Origin: Odontocerum albicorne
Taxonomy: Eukaryota; Arthropoda; Insecta; Trichoptera; Odontoceridae
Length of the DNA: 64,000 bases
Assembly: GCA_949825065.1 (NCBI GenBank)
Contig: OX463849.1
Span: 1,178,001 to 1,242,000 of the forward strand
Direction: 5' to 3'
The position numbers and the translations under genes are program-made. Numbering within the stretch: position 1 is the stretch's first letter; every line of letters begins with the position of its first letter. A model generated the notes under the pieces. The model was not told the DNA's origin and ran no database searches. It saw only the letters and a program-made list of their open reading frames with translations. Positions 20,578 through 31,435 of the stretch are shown one piece after another.

Positions 20578-22177
20578 CAGGTAGTTGTCGACTTACGACC
20601 TATGCGACTTACGACTGTTCGACTTTACGACCATAATCCGCGATCTGTGTTTATAAGCATTTTTTAAGCCCTTCCGAGATGTCTACAAAAAGAAAAAGTC
20701 AATTTCTCAACCTGCCAAGAAGCAAAGAAAGGCTATTGATTTGAAAACAAAAATGGCAGTAATTAAGCAGTACGATGGAGGAAAAAAAAAATGCCATTGC
20801 GAGTGATTTGATGCCATCACACTCTACTGTGTCGACAATTCTGAAGGACAAAGAAAGGATTCATGAAGCTGTGATTGGTTCCGCACCTATGCAGTCGACA
20901 GTTATAACCAAGCAACGAATTGGTCCCATCCACAGAATGGAGAAACTATTGCATATTTAGATGGAAGATCAAATTAAAAAATGCACAACGTTATCCCTTT
21001 TTACTGTGCAGACGAAGGCTAGAAGTTTATTAGATACTTTGAAGGAGCATGCTGGAGATGACTATAGTTAAGAATTTGTAGCAAGTACTGTCTGGTTCAA
21101 GAGATTCAAGAAAATATTCCAATTGCATAATGTTCGAGTGACTGGAGAAGCAGCGAGTGCAGACAAAGAAGGAGCTAGGAACTTTGTTGATAGTCTTGAT
21201 AAAATAATAACGGATGAAGGGTATCTACCGGAGCAAATTTGTAATGTGGATGAAACGGGATTTTTCTGAAAATGAATGCACTTATATCCACAAAGAAGCC
21301 AAAAGCATGCCTGGATTAAAAACTAATAAATAGGCTGATTCTGCTGCTTGGCGGAAACATCACGTGTTTCAGACTCAAGCCTTAAATAATTTATCAATTA
21401 GGAAAGCCGACTTACGATCAGATCAACTTATGACCTGTTTATCGGAACTGATTGTGGTCATAAGTCTGTACCTACCATTCGAGTATCTGTACCTACCATT
21501 CGAGAACACAAATGCTGTCACTCCCGTAATGCAAATGGATGGACAAACATTACCAAATTGTGACTCCTTTAAGTATCTTGGGTCACTCATCCATAGCGAT
21601 GGAGGATGTGCAGCAGATGTAACACATAGAATTAGTGTGGGATGAATGAAGTTTAGGTCAATGACGGGAGTTCTATGTGATCCGAAAATGCCAGTAAAGT
21701 TAAAAGGAAAAGTATACCAAACGATTGTCAAACCCGCACTCCTCTATGGCTCCAAATGCTGAACGATGTATAACTCTTACTCTAGGCAACTAGAAACTGC
21801 TGAAATGCGCATGATAAGATGGTCAGCTGGTGTGTCCCTAAGAGACAAAATAAAAAGCTCACGCATTCGTGGAAGCCTAGGTGTTACAGGAGAGGCGATT
21901 GAGATGGTATGGGCACGTTGGACGCAGATCACCCGATCACATTGTGAACCAGGCAATCTCCATGGATCTTCCTCGAATAACAACCAGAGGAAGACCAAAG
22001 AATTCATGGGTGGTGCAAAAAGATAACCTGATGCAGAGGCACGGCCTGGGGGATGTAGTCCGGGACAGAAGAGCATACAACCTGAGGACGAGGAGAGCTG
22101 ACCCCAACAGTCTTTGCAGACAGTGAGTTGGGATGGAGCCAGGGAGAAGATTGTGGTCGTAAGTCGACGACTACCTG
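20578..22177 (+). mobile_element. Tigger/pogo element, broken, with LINE inside
   Basis: Inverted ends CAGGTAGTTGTCGACTTACG / CGTAAGTCGACGACTACCTG, with TA at 20576-20577 and 22178-22179. Coding remains in several frames: KAIDLKTKMAVIKQYDGGKK, NAIASDLMPSHSTVSTILKD (CENP-B-type N-terminal HTH), LKEHAGDDYS.., TVWFKRFKK (second HTH), then EQICNVDETGFF with the first catalytic Asp at about 21250. Stops and frameshifts abound, and the rest of the DDE domain is deleted. An RTE-like fragment lies at 21490-22145. Confidence 0.85.
21490..22145 (+). mobile_element. RTE-like LINE (family R1), C-terminal part
   Basis: Frames read QMDGQTLPNCDSFKYLGSLI, MTGVLCDPKMPVKLKGKVYQ, TIVKPALLYGSK, RQLETAEMRMIRWSAGVSLR and ERRLRWYGHVGRRSPDHIVN, ending NLRTRRADPNS: the post-RT C-terminus of RTE-type LINEs. 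Two or more frameshifts and a stop. Inserted in the Tigger 3' end. Confidence 0.8.
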
Positions 22178-22465
22178 TAATATATAAAATGATAAAACCA
22201 GGCAGGCTATTTTGTTGTTTGGCTGCCATTCGGAATCAAACCTAAAGTTCTACTGTTGGATAACTCACATAGGAACCTGAAGTTCTACTGTCGGGTCACA
22301 TGTCTGAGATATGCAATTTTGTAAAGCGAGAAATGTCTTTCATTATTCAAAATGTTAACATTTTTTGTGAATTCAGTTATATAGATAATATTTTGTTGAT
22401 AACTTTGATTTGAGTTGAATTTCGTTGTGATTAGTGATTATTATTATTATTATTAAGAGATAATT

Positions 22466-22552
22466 TATTTAGCACCATTTAGTGAGCCGGCTTACCTTAA
22501 TAATTGTATTTAGCACAATTTAGTGAGCCGGCTCGCCTTAATAATTGTATTT
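22466..22552. repeat. ~43-bp direct duplication with TTA run
   Basis: TTTAGCACCATTTAGTGAGC + CGGCTTACCTTAATAATTGT occurs twice, preceded by (TTA)n at 22438-22455. Confidence 0.8.
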
Positions 22553-22865
22553 TAATTGAAAATATTGCATTGTGAAAAACCAATATTACCTAAATGTGAT
22601 TTATTATCTAATTGTGTACTTTTCGCTCTGCTCAGCATTATGTGATTCTTTGAAAGAGATTAGAGATTTTGAAATGTGATGCTTAATTGATGACAATTTC
22701 GGTTTAGAGAAATTTAGCATAATGAACAAACATGACATATTCGAAATTGAGGATAGATTTTTATGTTACTTTTTAAACATATTGTTGCTGTCCATTGTCC
22801 ACTCATTTTAAATAAAATAATATTATCATAATATGTTATGAAAACTTATTGTCAAATCTTATGTT

Positions 22866-23167
22866 GAACCCTTTTAATCCTGGCATATTTAACATAAAAT
22901 GTGTGAAAAATCCCAAAGATATATTTATATTTTATTTTTTATCTCAGTTAATATTTAGTTTTAAAACCTAATTTTTTTGTGGAGACCTCCCTGTACGAGT
23001 GGAAAATAATAAGTCATTTTCATATTTCATAAAAAAAATAATGATTTTTTTTTTATTCAACATAAAAACTTGTATGAAAACTTTGGGGCCGATGATCGGC
23101 CTCATGGGATTTTTCGCATACACCAGTCGAGGGCGATAATCGGCCCCCGTGGGATTAAAAGGGTTAA
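22866..23167. mobile_element. TTAA-type MITE, second family
   Basis: Ends AACCCTTTTAATCC and GGGATTAAAAGGGTT in inverted orientation; right flank TTAA, left flank TTGA. Subterminal GGCCGATNATCGGCC-like motifs at 23090-23150. About 300 bp, no coding. Confidence 0.6.
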
Positions 23168-23576
23168 GGAAAAGTTTGTAATAGGAATTGTAGCCCATCA
23201 AAAGTTCAGTCACCTTTAAAAAACATCCCTTACTGCACTCTGTTAAATAATATAAACCTTCCGCATTCCTCCCTTAAGGGATAATGTATTTTTTATTACG
23301 TGTATTTTTATTTATTTTAAATGCAATTTTAGGTTATTGTATTTTTAGCAGTTTTTATTGTATTTATTAATAAAAAATGGTAATAATTGCCATAAAAAAA
23401 ACTCCAAATTACTTATTTGTTAACTTCTTATGTATAATGGCTTAGCTACCTCTTAAAAAAAGTTTTTTTAAACTTATTACGACATATCTTAGAGCACTGA
23501 AGCTTGCACTGTATTATTTTAAGCATAGTTTATATGAAAATAGACAGTTCCTTACACTATTAGTAATTTTATTATA

Positions 23577-23787
23577 GTTTGGAAATTCTAGGATGAGTCC
23601 TGTGACAGCTCACAAATTTGCCCCAATACAACCTTGTAACGATGTTCAGTTATTTTAATTATTTTATTAACTTTAATATAAGCCTCAATTCTAATAAATA
23701 CCAAGTTATTTAGGTAAATACATTACATAAGGTTGTATTGGGGCAAATTTGTGAGCTGTCACAGGACTCATTCTAGAATTTCCCAAC
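23577..23787. mobile_element. Short TA MITE, 211 bp
   Basis: Nearly palindromic: ~65-bp arms starting GTTTGGAAATTCTAGGATGA, with TA at 23575-23576 and 23788-23789. The inner arm and core (CAAATTTGCCCCAATACAAC) are shared with M-TA, but the outer ends differ. Confidence 0.85.
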
Positions 23788-24039
23788 TATAGTAAGGTTT
23801 TTATGTACACAGTGAAACCTCTATCTATCGTTTTTGAAGGGACTTGTTGAACCCAACGATAAATACAGGAATTGGATGCGGGAATATATAAATAAAAATA
23901 AAATGATAATGTCAACAAAAATAAAAAAGGTAACATATTTTAATTAAATTGAAATATTCTTCTGTCACTTTTGTGGTTCTATTCCCATAAGTAAAGAGTC
24001 ATTTTTTCATCTTTCAATTTTTCGAATATCATGCATGAC

Positions 24040-24235
24040 GACCTCCGCGGCCTGGTGGCTAGACGCTTGTCTGCCGATCCGGAGGTTGCGGGTTCGATCC
24101 CCGCTGGAATCCATATTTTTTAAATGGAATTCCAGTCTGGTTTTCACTTAGGGCCCATTAAAATATCTTTTTGGTTGGTTGGAAGAGATTGTCACATAGC
24201 AATAAACTCGCCAGGTGAAATAAAAATAATAAAAT
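24040..24235 (+). mobile_element. tRNA-derived SINE, full length
   Basis: The best copy: head GACCTCCGCGGCCTGGTGGC, B box GGTTCGATCCC, middle GGAATTCCAGTCTGGTTT, tail TTGGTTGGTTGGAAGAGATT followed by a GCAATAA..CGCCAG block and an AATAA-rich end. About 190 bp. Confidence 0.85.
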
Positions 24236-24369
24236 GGTTTCAAAAACAAAATAACAGGGGGCGGATCTTCTTCATCAACATCTTCAACTTCTTTTACTGC
24301 TTCCCTTTAACCTTGCATCCCCCCTCTATTTTTTTCTGTATGGGGTTGTTGAAGCGGCAGCAGTGGAAA

Positions 24370-24600
24370 CACTTCTTCTTAAACTTTCTATAGACTCAAG
24401 AGTCCGTTACTGCAGGATTGTCCTTCTGTGATGCTGAGCTCCAGCTATCTCTCCATCGTTTCGGGGGTCTCCCTGGCGGACGCCGTCCATCCGGCACCCC
24501 ATGCAGAGCTATGTATGGGATTCTTGTGGAATTCATTCTCTGTACATGTTGGTACATGTACAGTGGAAACACATGCATCTTAAATGTTCCGTATCTCTGT
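24370..24600 (-). mobile_element. LINE-E C-terminal fragment
   Basis: The minus frame reads RIPYIALHGVPDGRRPPGRP, PKRWRDSWSSASQKDNPAVT, a GRPPKRWRD end of an RTE-like LINE. The same 3' end recurs at 25745-26020. Confidence 0.7.
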
Positions 24601-24837
24601 CGAGGGTAGGTAGAGAGGAGAGAGCACTAGACTTCCCTATCGTGATACATACATTTCGCTCCTTTACATCCGTACACCTTCTCATACAGCTACAATGAAT
24701 TTTCGGACTTTTACATATCATCTTTTCAAAATATACACTTGATCCAACCATACTATCCTTAGTCTTCCTCTACCACGCCTTCCACTCCCATTCACACTGC
24801 ATAATTATTTTAATAGTCTTTCTTCTTCACACTAAGC

Positions 24838-25060
24838 TAAATCTCACTTTATATGAAAAACAATATTCGAGTGATTGCTCATCTTTTTGTGGGGTCTGTG
24901 GGCATGTGCTCACGTATGTGTTTATGGATTTCGTGGGGATGGATAGTCATTTGAATGATTTATGCGACCACATAACTTGCTTAATTTACTTTTATCGGGT
25001 TGGTTGGAAGAAATTGCCGCCGGGCAATAAGCCCGCCAGATTGTATTTGATGCTATTATT
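24838..25060 (+). mobile_element. LINE-A 3' UTR and tail
   Basis: From ATCTCACTTTATATGAAAAA to GGTTGGTTGGAAGAAATTGC and GGGCAATAAGCCCGCCAG. Upstream (24590-24838) is a LINE-C-like end, and the same composite occurs inverted at 33040-33530. Confidence 0.75.
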
Positions 25061-25634
25061 CTAATTTAAACAGAACATTTATGTTTTGCTACGAAACATG
25101 GTTTCAAAAACAGTAGATCTAGTAAAATAACACAAAAAGCTGCGATATTCTAAACATATATTGCGGTAAAATTGATGCGCAGTAGAATAATCGATGCAAT
25201 CTTTTTTTGCGGGTTTTATGTGTAATTAATTCAGAACTAAAGGAAAACTAGCTGTAAATCCGGGAAATCGAGGAACGATTGATCGAGGTTTCACTGTATT
25301 GTGTTTTCCTTCAATATATAACTAGTTTTGCATATAAGTATGCATATAAAGTGAGTTTGTAATTTATTTAAGTGAGAATTTTAATCTTTCACATGGCAGG
25401 GTTTTTAAATGTATTTTTACAACTTATTTTGTATCATGCCTTTAAGAATTGTAATGTTTATTTTTTGTATTGTTTATATTTATTATATAAGTGTCCCAAA
25501 TGATTTGAATTAAATAATAGAGTGTCTTTTCTACCGTGAGTAATATTTATAATTTCAAAACTCAGTGAAAATCATGGAACTACATATTTAACGTTGGGAA
25601 GGAATGAGATTAGTGTTATTTTTTGTTATGTTAA

Positions 25635-26582
25635 CCTTTCCCTTCCTGTGTGAACAAAATACGCCCATTCCTGTGCTGTGTATTCAATACACATGTAAAA
25701 ATAAGCTATTTAAAATGGGAAAAATAAGAACATTCATAGGCAATCTTCTTCTTCTTCTTCTTAAACTTTCTGTAGACTCTCAAGAGTCTGTTACTGCAGG
25801 ATTGTCCTGCGATGCTGAGCTCCAGCTATCTCTCCGTCGTTTCGGGGGTCTCACTGGCGGACGCCGTCCATCCGGCACCCCATCCAGAGCTATGTGTGGA
25901 ATTCTTGTGGAATTCATTTTCTGTACATGTTGGTATCAGTATCGTCGACACTGTCGTCCCCATCTGACCACATCTTGGACCTCACAGACCTCTCGGATTG
26001 TGGTGTTCCTTACACGATCATCATAGGCAATCGCTTAAATTAATTGAATTTGAAGTCAAAAGTAATAATAATTTAAATTTAATTGTTGAAAACATGAAAA
26101 AAAAAAACATCGGATGACGTTCACAAAACGGGCGAAACGACCACCTCGAACGAAAGCCGGCTGGCTACTGAGCGAGAGAAGCGAACGAACTAAGATTCTA
26201 TTTCTTGCGTTACCATATACCGAAGTAGAGTGGGAGTGAGACGTGAATAGCGTCGCTTCCTCACCCATAGCGGTTTTTAGAATATACCTACGTCACACAC
26301 TGGCATACGTTTGATTGTATCGGTGAATTTATTCCCGATTTTCACAAAATATCTCTAATGTGGCCGATAAGTGCTAATTGTTATTAATAATATTTTTTCA
26401 TTCAATACGTATTTACGTATTGAATGAAAAAATATTTCTATTAAAAAAAAAGTATTCCTCCGTAATACATTTGTATTACGGAGGAATACCTAAAATCTGA
26501 ACCCAGTATTTATTATATTTATAGAGATATTAAAGTTTTTAGAAGCAATGTGTACTAATTACACATCACAGGGAAGGAAAGG
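25635..26582 (-). mobile_element. piggyBac-type MITE, copy 4, with LINE insertion
   Basis: TTAA at 25631-25634 and 26583-26586, inverted relative to copy 1. Interrupted at about 25745-26020 by a 5'-truncated minus-strand LINE, flanked by duplicated TCATAGGCAAT. A local inverted duplication lies at 26400-26480. Confidence 0.85.
25745..26020 (-). mobile_element. LINE-E 5'-truncated insertion with TSD
   Basis: On the minus strand it ends in an (AAG)n tail at 25745-25760 and is flanked by TCATAGGCAAT on both sides. It contains the same GRxPPKR coding end as 24370-24600. Inserted in piggyBac MITE copy 4. Confidence 0.8.
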
Positions 26583-26586
26583 TTAA

Positions 26587-27599
26587 AGATGATTTTATTT
26601 AGTGTGCTAATTGAGTTATTAATTAATTTAAAAGAATAATTTATTAATTTGTGATATAAAGAGATCTGGTTTTATTTATTTAGTGATTTGACAACTATGT
26701 CGGACATTTTCATTTAAAACATTTTCAATCGGACAATTTCAACGATCAGACGTTCCGCTGGAAGTCATTCTCTGTCAGTTTGTTCTGAGCTGTATTTTTT
26801 ATTGCAATATTCTTGAAGACACCCTCAAAATATTAGATAGATATTCTTAAAAACTAACAAAGTTAATAAAACTGTCAAAATTTCTTTAAACAAAATGTAT
26901 TTATGTGTAAAAGGGTAGTATTTGAATTGAAAGTTTCAATGAAGTGTTTTATTAATTTAAAACTAAACTTACTAACGTTTGTATGGTATGGTTATGTAAC
27001 CACACATTTTTTGTACTCGCACAAAGACAATAAGCCTTATCAGGTAAAAATATCTACCGTTTTACGTCACTAATAGGACAGCTAAACTGTTTGTTTTTCT
27101 CAGAAATGTGTTATTTTTTTTTATATGTAAGCTATTTTTATTTTCACACCCCTCCTCATATATCACCTACGGATCGAAAAAACTATGCTTAACACTAATT
27201 AAATAAACATAAATTAAAATGTTGCTGGATTATAAAAAAGGTCCGAATGTAAAAAGGATTTCCTGTATTTAGTTAAGAATCTCATGACTTATTTTCATCC
27301 TGAGTTATTCCATGACGAGGCGATGACATATTGAATGTAAAGAGCTACGTGTATTGTTGCGTTATTAAATATTTAGTACTTAAGATAATAGCCGAGGCAT
27401 CTCTTGAAGGCAGAAGCCTGAGGATGATTAAAGACAGGCAGTGGATGAGAGGTGCCTGGTTTAGCCTAATTGCCATTCAGTATTCCAAACTTTAGATTCC
27501 TATGGGATGTTTGTTAATACCGGTGAATAAATCAATACAGAGAAATTCAGAAAGCTTAATTATGGCTATCGTGACTTTTGAGGCAGCCTGAGCAAAGCT
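26587..27599. other. Unassigned AT-rich stretch
   Basis: No gene, TIR pair or repeat was recognised. Other such gaps: 22180-22437, 23168-23574, 25061-25630, 30698-31249, 32706-33039 and 33830-34018. Confidence 0.4.
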
Positions 27600-27850
27600 T
27601 TTAGAAATTGAACGAATTCTCATTACATCTGCTGAGTGAAAAACAGAAGGCACAGTATAATCCACTTTTCTTTGCTTCTCTACATTGTCTTAAGATGATG
27701 TATAAGTTTCTGCCTATTTTAAGCCAAATACTACTGCGCCAATATCTAATGGGTCCATTACTTGTTTACTGTGACATATATTATTTGGATGCCGACAAAG
27801 AGATGTTAGATAGGTTGGGGAGACTTCAAAATGTTTCCATCTGATTCATC
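27600..27850 (+). mobile_element. LINE-A-related coding fragment
   Basis: 78-codon frame ending YYLDADKEMLDRLGRLQNV, the same motif as LINE-A but clearly diverged, so probably a sister family. It stops at the junction with an RTE-like fragment. Confidence 0.6.
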
Positions 27851-28460
27851 TTCTTTTTCCTGACACTTTCCCAACTCCTTGCCTAGGTTGGGGTCGGCTC
27901 TTCTTGTTCTCGGGCTGTATATTCTTCGGTTCTGGGTGTCGCTTTCATGTAGGCCGTTTCTCTGAAGAATTTTGGAGCATTGCATCATCCACGAGTTCTT
28001 TGATCTTCCTCTGGACGGCTGTCGAGGAAGATCCACAGACATTGCCTGATTAACCGTATGGTCTGGTGGTCTCCGTCTTATGTGCCCGTACCGTCTCAGC
28101 TGTCGCTCTTCCAGCTTACTATTTATGATTGTCCGTCTTTGTGAGGTTCATGGGCATGTGCTAACGTATATGTATATGGATTTCGTGGGGATGGATAGTC
28201 ATTTGAATGATTTATGCGACCACGTAACTTGCTTCATTTACTTTTGTCTGGTTGGTTGAAAGAGATTGCCGCCTGGCAATAAGTCCGCCAGATTGTATTT
28301 GCAATAAAAGTGTTAAGTAAATAAATAAATATTTATATTAGTGACTCCCAGGCTACCACGAATGCGTGAGCTCTTAATTTTATCTTTCAGTAATACTCCT
28401 GCCGACCACCTAAGCATTCACATTTCTGCTGTTTCAAGTTGCCTAGAGTCCATCTGATTC
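27850..28460 (-). mobile_element. RTE-like LINE R1 fragment, split by LINE-A tail
   Basis: Minus strand: 28460-28338 encodes QLETAEM..RMLRWSAGVLL-like residues; 28120-27850 encodes a LRRYGH..RRPPDHTVNQA type segment then DLPRQPSRGRSKNSWMMQ, ending TRRADPN. The LINE-A tail 28128-28335 separates the halves. Confidence 0.75.
28128..28335 (+). mobile_element. LINE-A 3' tail inserted in an RTE-like fragment
   Basis: From GATTGTCCGTCTTTGTGAGG to GCCTGGCAATAAGTCCGCCA and an AATAAATAAATA end. It separates the two halves of a minus-strand RTE-like fragment (27850-28120 and 28338-28460). Confidence 0.75.
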
Positions 28461-28689
28461 ATATTTAACCTAAGGAAATGTGACCACGTGTCAGAACAGA
28501 CTTCAACCTGTGGAAAATGCTCTCTAAAAGTCACTATATAAATTGCCTTTTATTATTATTATTAAAGTGGGAGATAAGGTTTCTTATGGTTGCTGCCACC
28601 AGAGATATGTAAACCAATTTAAAGGATAGGCATATTCTGTTGCATATAAGGCAAGACCTTTAGTACCAGAAATAGCTTATCTGCATCTT

Positions 28690-29196
28690 CTTTCTCCATT
28701 GGCAATCATCATAACTTTTTTAACTCTCCTGCTACTCTTAAAAATATCTCCGTGCTACAGTAGAACCACTCTCTTAGGTTCTTGAGCCAAGAGTTTCTTC
28801 CTACACTTCATTTTCTTTGTAACTTCCCCTGCAATATAACTTGGATGATTGCATATTTGTTTCCTCTCATGAAATACCCAAAGTATTTCAATACTCTCTT
28901 ACTAAAAGTGAGTGTCTCTTTGTCTTCTTCATGTGTCTAAAGACCTCTTTGTTAATAATGAAGAGATCATCCATTCTGTCGTGTAGCTCATAACGGAGCA
29001 TCGTGACTGCCATGATAACCTCTGACGATTCCTCTCCAACCATCTCTGCTGTTCGAAGGACGAAGGTTAAGGGTAGTCCTATTGCATTTCTCACTTGGTC
29101 AGTCTGACACATTGGGACTCTTCCTCTTGTGCGTTGTCCTTCCAAGCTTCCAGTAACCGCAATCGACGAATGAGAGACAAGGAATCTTAAAAGCAA
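28690..29196 (-). mobile_element. LINE C-terminal fragment
   Basis: The minus frame 28888-29196 has SLEGQRTRGRVPMCQTDQVR, NAIGLPLTFVLRTAEMVGEE, VTMLRYELHD, like the ends of LINE polyproteins (RGR, Asp-Gln, Glu-Leu-His-Asp). Related to 545-665. No RT domain. Confidence 0.5.
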
Positions 29197-29402
29197 GATT
29201 AATAATAATATGGAAAAAAATATTGCCGTATCAATTTCTCTATATTAATTTATTAACTGAACAAACCTTATCCAATAAATATTTTCTTCACTTGACTAGG
29301 CTAGAAGTTTCGTCAGTAAACTTTGTAATTTCCTTTAGTGACTGCATCATAGAAATATTTTTATATTCCGCAAGCTATTGCTAGGTAAAATAGGATAAAT
29401 TT

Positions 29403-29502
29403 AATGTGTCTTATCCACTACTTCATTACAGTATGTGTCTTGGGATATTTAATGTGTCTTATTCACTACTTCATTACAGTATGTGTCTTGGGATATTCAT
29501 CT
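29403..29502. repeat. 49-bp direct duplication
   Basis: AATGTGTCTTATCCACTACT + TCATTACAGTATGTGTCTTG + GGATATT occurs twice back to back, with one change (ATCC/ATTC). Confidence 0.85.
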
Positions 29503-29684
29503 ATTATTTAAGTGATTTCTTCTCTTTTTTATTTAAATATGTATTTATGAATGCATTTTTTAATTGTTTTATAAAAAATGGATTAATTCTCTTTTCTTGT
29601 TTGTTTTTTTTTTTAATTTTATTTGAAAGGTATTAATTAATATTTGAGTGCTAATAGATAACACTCATGGCGAGATCAAATAAA

Positions 29685-30005
29685 TGAGGTAAGCCGAAGG
29701 ATCTTCTTCAGCCTTCATTCCCTTAAAGTGTTGCAAAGATTCCTACCAACTAAAACCTAAATTTTACTCGTACAATCTCTGCTCTTTCCGATTCTGGATT
29801 AAGCGGACGTATGTTACTTGGATGTTACAGAGGAACAGCTGGACAAATTACAGCAAAAGTCTTCAAAATGTGTGTCTAAGATTCATTTTCAACCTACGTA
29901 AGTACGATCATATAACTTCATACCAGAAGGCATTGAACTGGTTGAATGTTAGAAATAGACGTCAAATTCACATACTGTCTCTATTGTATAATATCCTTAA
30001 CTGTG
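29685..30005 (+). mobile_element. LINE-A fragment
   Basis: Same start as the 1310 copy (TGAGGTAAGCCGAAGGATCT), through YLDVTEEQLDKLQ-like coding to SLLYNILNC, then an unrelated continuation at about 30005. Confidence 0.75.
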
Positions 30006-30127
30006 TTTGTACGCCTAGCAATCTATGGGATATAAAGCATCCGCCTTCGACACCACGCCTCGAAGGCAAGAGAGTAAACTAGACTGCTTTTGGTACTTCT
30101 GAGTAAAGAATATATATGACTACTATA

Positions 30128-30695
30128 CTAAAGAAAATATAGCATGGTCCCTGTGACGTTTCACAAATTCGCTCCAATACAACCTTGTAACAACGTTCAG
30201 TAATTTTAATTATTTTATCAACTTTAATATAAGGCTCGATTCTAATAAATAGCAAGTTATTTAGGTAAATACATTACATAAAACTTACAATAATGACAGA
30301 TTAATACATCTTGTTACAAATTAGCAAAAATATATCAGTTTGTTGAAATCAAATAATATTTGGCGACGTTCGTCAAAAGTCACTACGTTAGTCTGCATTG
30401 TCTAGGGATGGGGTATACGATTATTGGATTTTCAATTGTTTTATACCTAAAATTTAATGTTTGTAATTAGTATTAATTCATAGTGGATCTTCGCCTATTT
30501 AAAGATAGATACAAATCATACAATACATTAGAAAGTCAGTATAATGAAAATTAGGAATTAAAATGTCAGTTTAGAGAAAAACAATTTTTCCATTTATGAA
30601 AAAACCATTCGATTTGTAAAAAAAATCAATTAAACCCCATCCCTTTGAGACATGACATTTCAAACGTCATAGGGACCATGCTACATTTTCTTGAG
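30128..30695. mobile_element. TA MITE (M-TA), intact copy
   Basis: 568 bp, ends CTAAAGAAAATGTAGCATGG and inverse, TA at 30126-30127 and 30696-30697. No coding. Confidence 0.85.
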
Positions 30696-31249
30696 TATAG
30701 TTTCATTATGGTTTTCTACAGCTCTAGTTTTAACCTTCTGAATAGAGTTTCTTCATGAATTCTTTATTTATCGGCCATTCAAAATCTTTTATGTTACGTA
30801 ATAAAATTTGAAATTTATTTCAAGACAACATGTTGTAATGTGTAGTGACTTAAATAAATGGTCGTATTCTTAATTCTACTTTACCGGTAGAAGTTTATAT
30901 GTATAAGACAATTCTTTGTATTATTACTTTTGCAATTTGTTGTTTTCACACACTTTTCTAAACAGCTCTCTTCCCAAAACTGTATTATTAAAATTATCGA
31001 ACTAACTGTATTATACAACCCGAGAGTATTGTTGAAGAGTAAATAAATAGCGTGTGTTGAATTTGATGCTAGGATTTATTTTGTATCCCGTATTGTTTTA
31101 CTGTTGTTTTAGCATGTAAGGTTTTATGCACCAATAAAGTTTATCTTGTTGATTCTGTGTTTTATTCCTACATTCATGTATATCATCATCCCTTGTGGGG
31201 TAGGCAGAGATAATAAATTTGGTTAGGAAATAGTGTGGTTCTACAATAA

Positions 31250-31420
31250 TTACACCCATTGTGTGAGCTGAAAAATATGTGTCGTCCAAGCGACCAGACT
31301 CGCCCTCCTATTGATGAGGGTATATCTTGATTCGGAGGATGTTATAAGATGAGCCCAAACTGTTTGATAGCGTCTTTCTCAAATGTATTTTCCTTTCCAT
31401 TGACACAATATGTATATGTG
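31250..31420 (+). repeat. Dispersed repeat shared by three loci
   Basis: GGGTATATCTTGATTCGGAG .. TTTGATAGCGTCTTTCTCAAA matches 58450-58640 (+) and 38640-38800 (-). Unclassified, roughly 170-190 bp, probably the 3' end of an unknown LINE or SINE. Confidence 0.6.
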
Positions 31421-31435
31421 TAATTTTAGTATATA

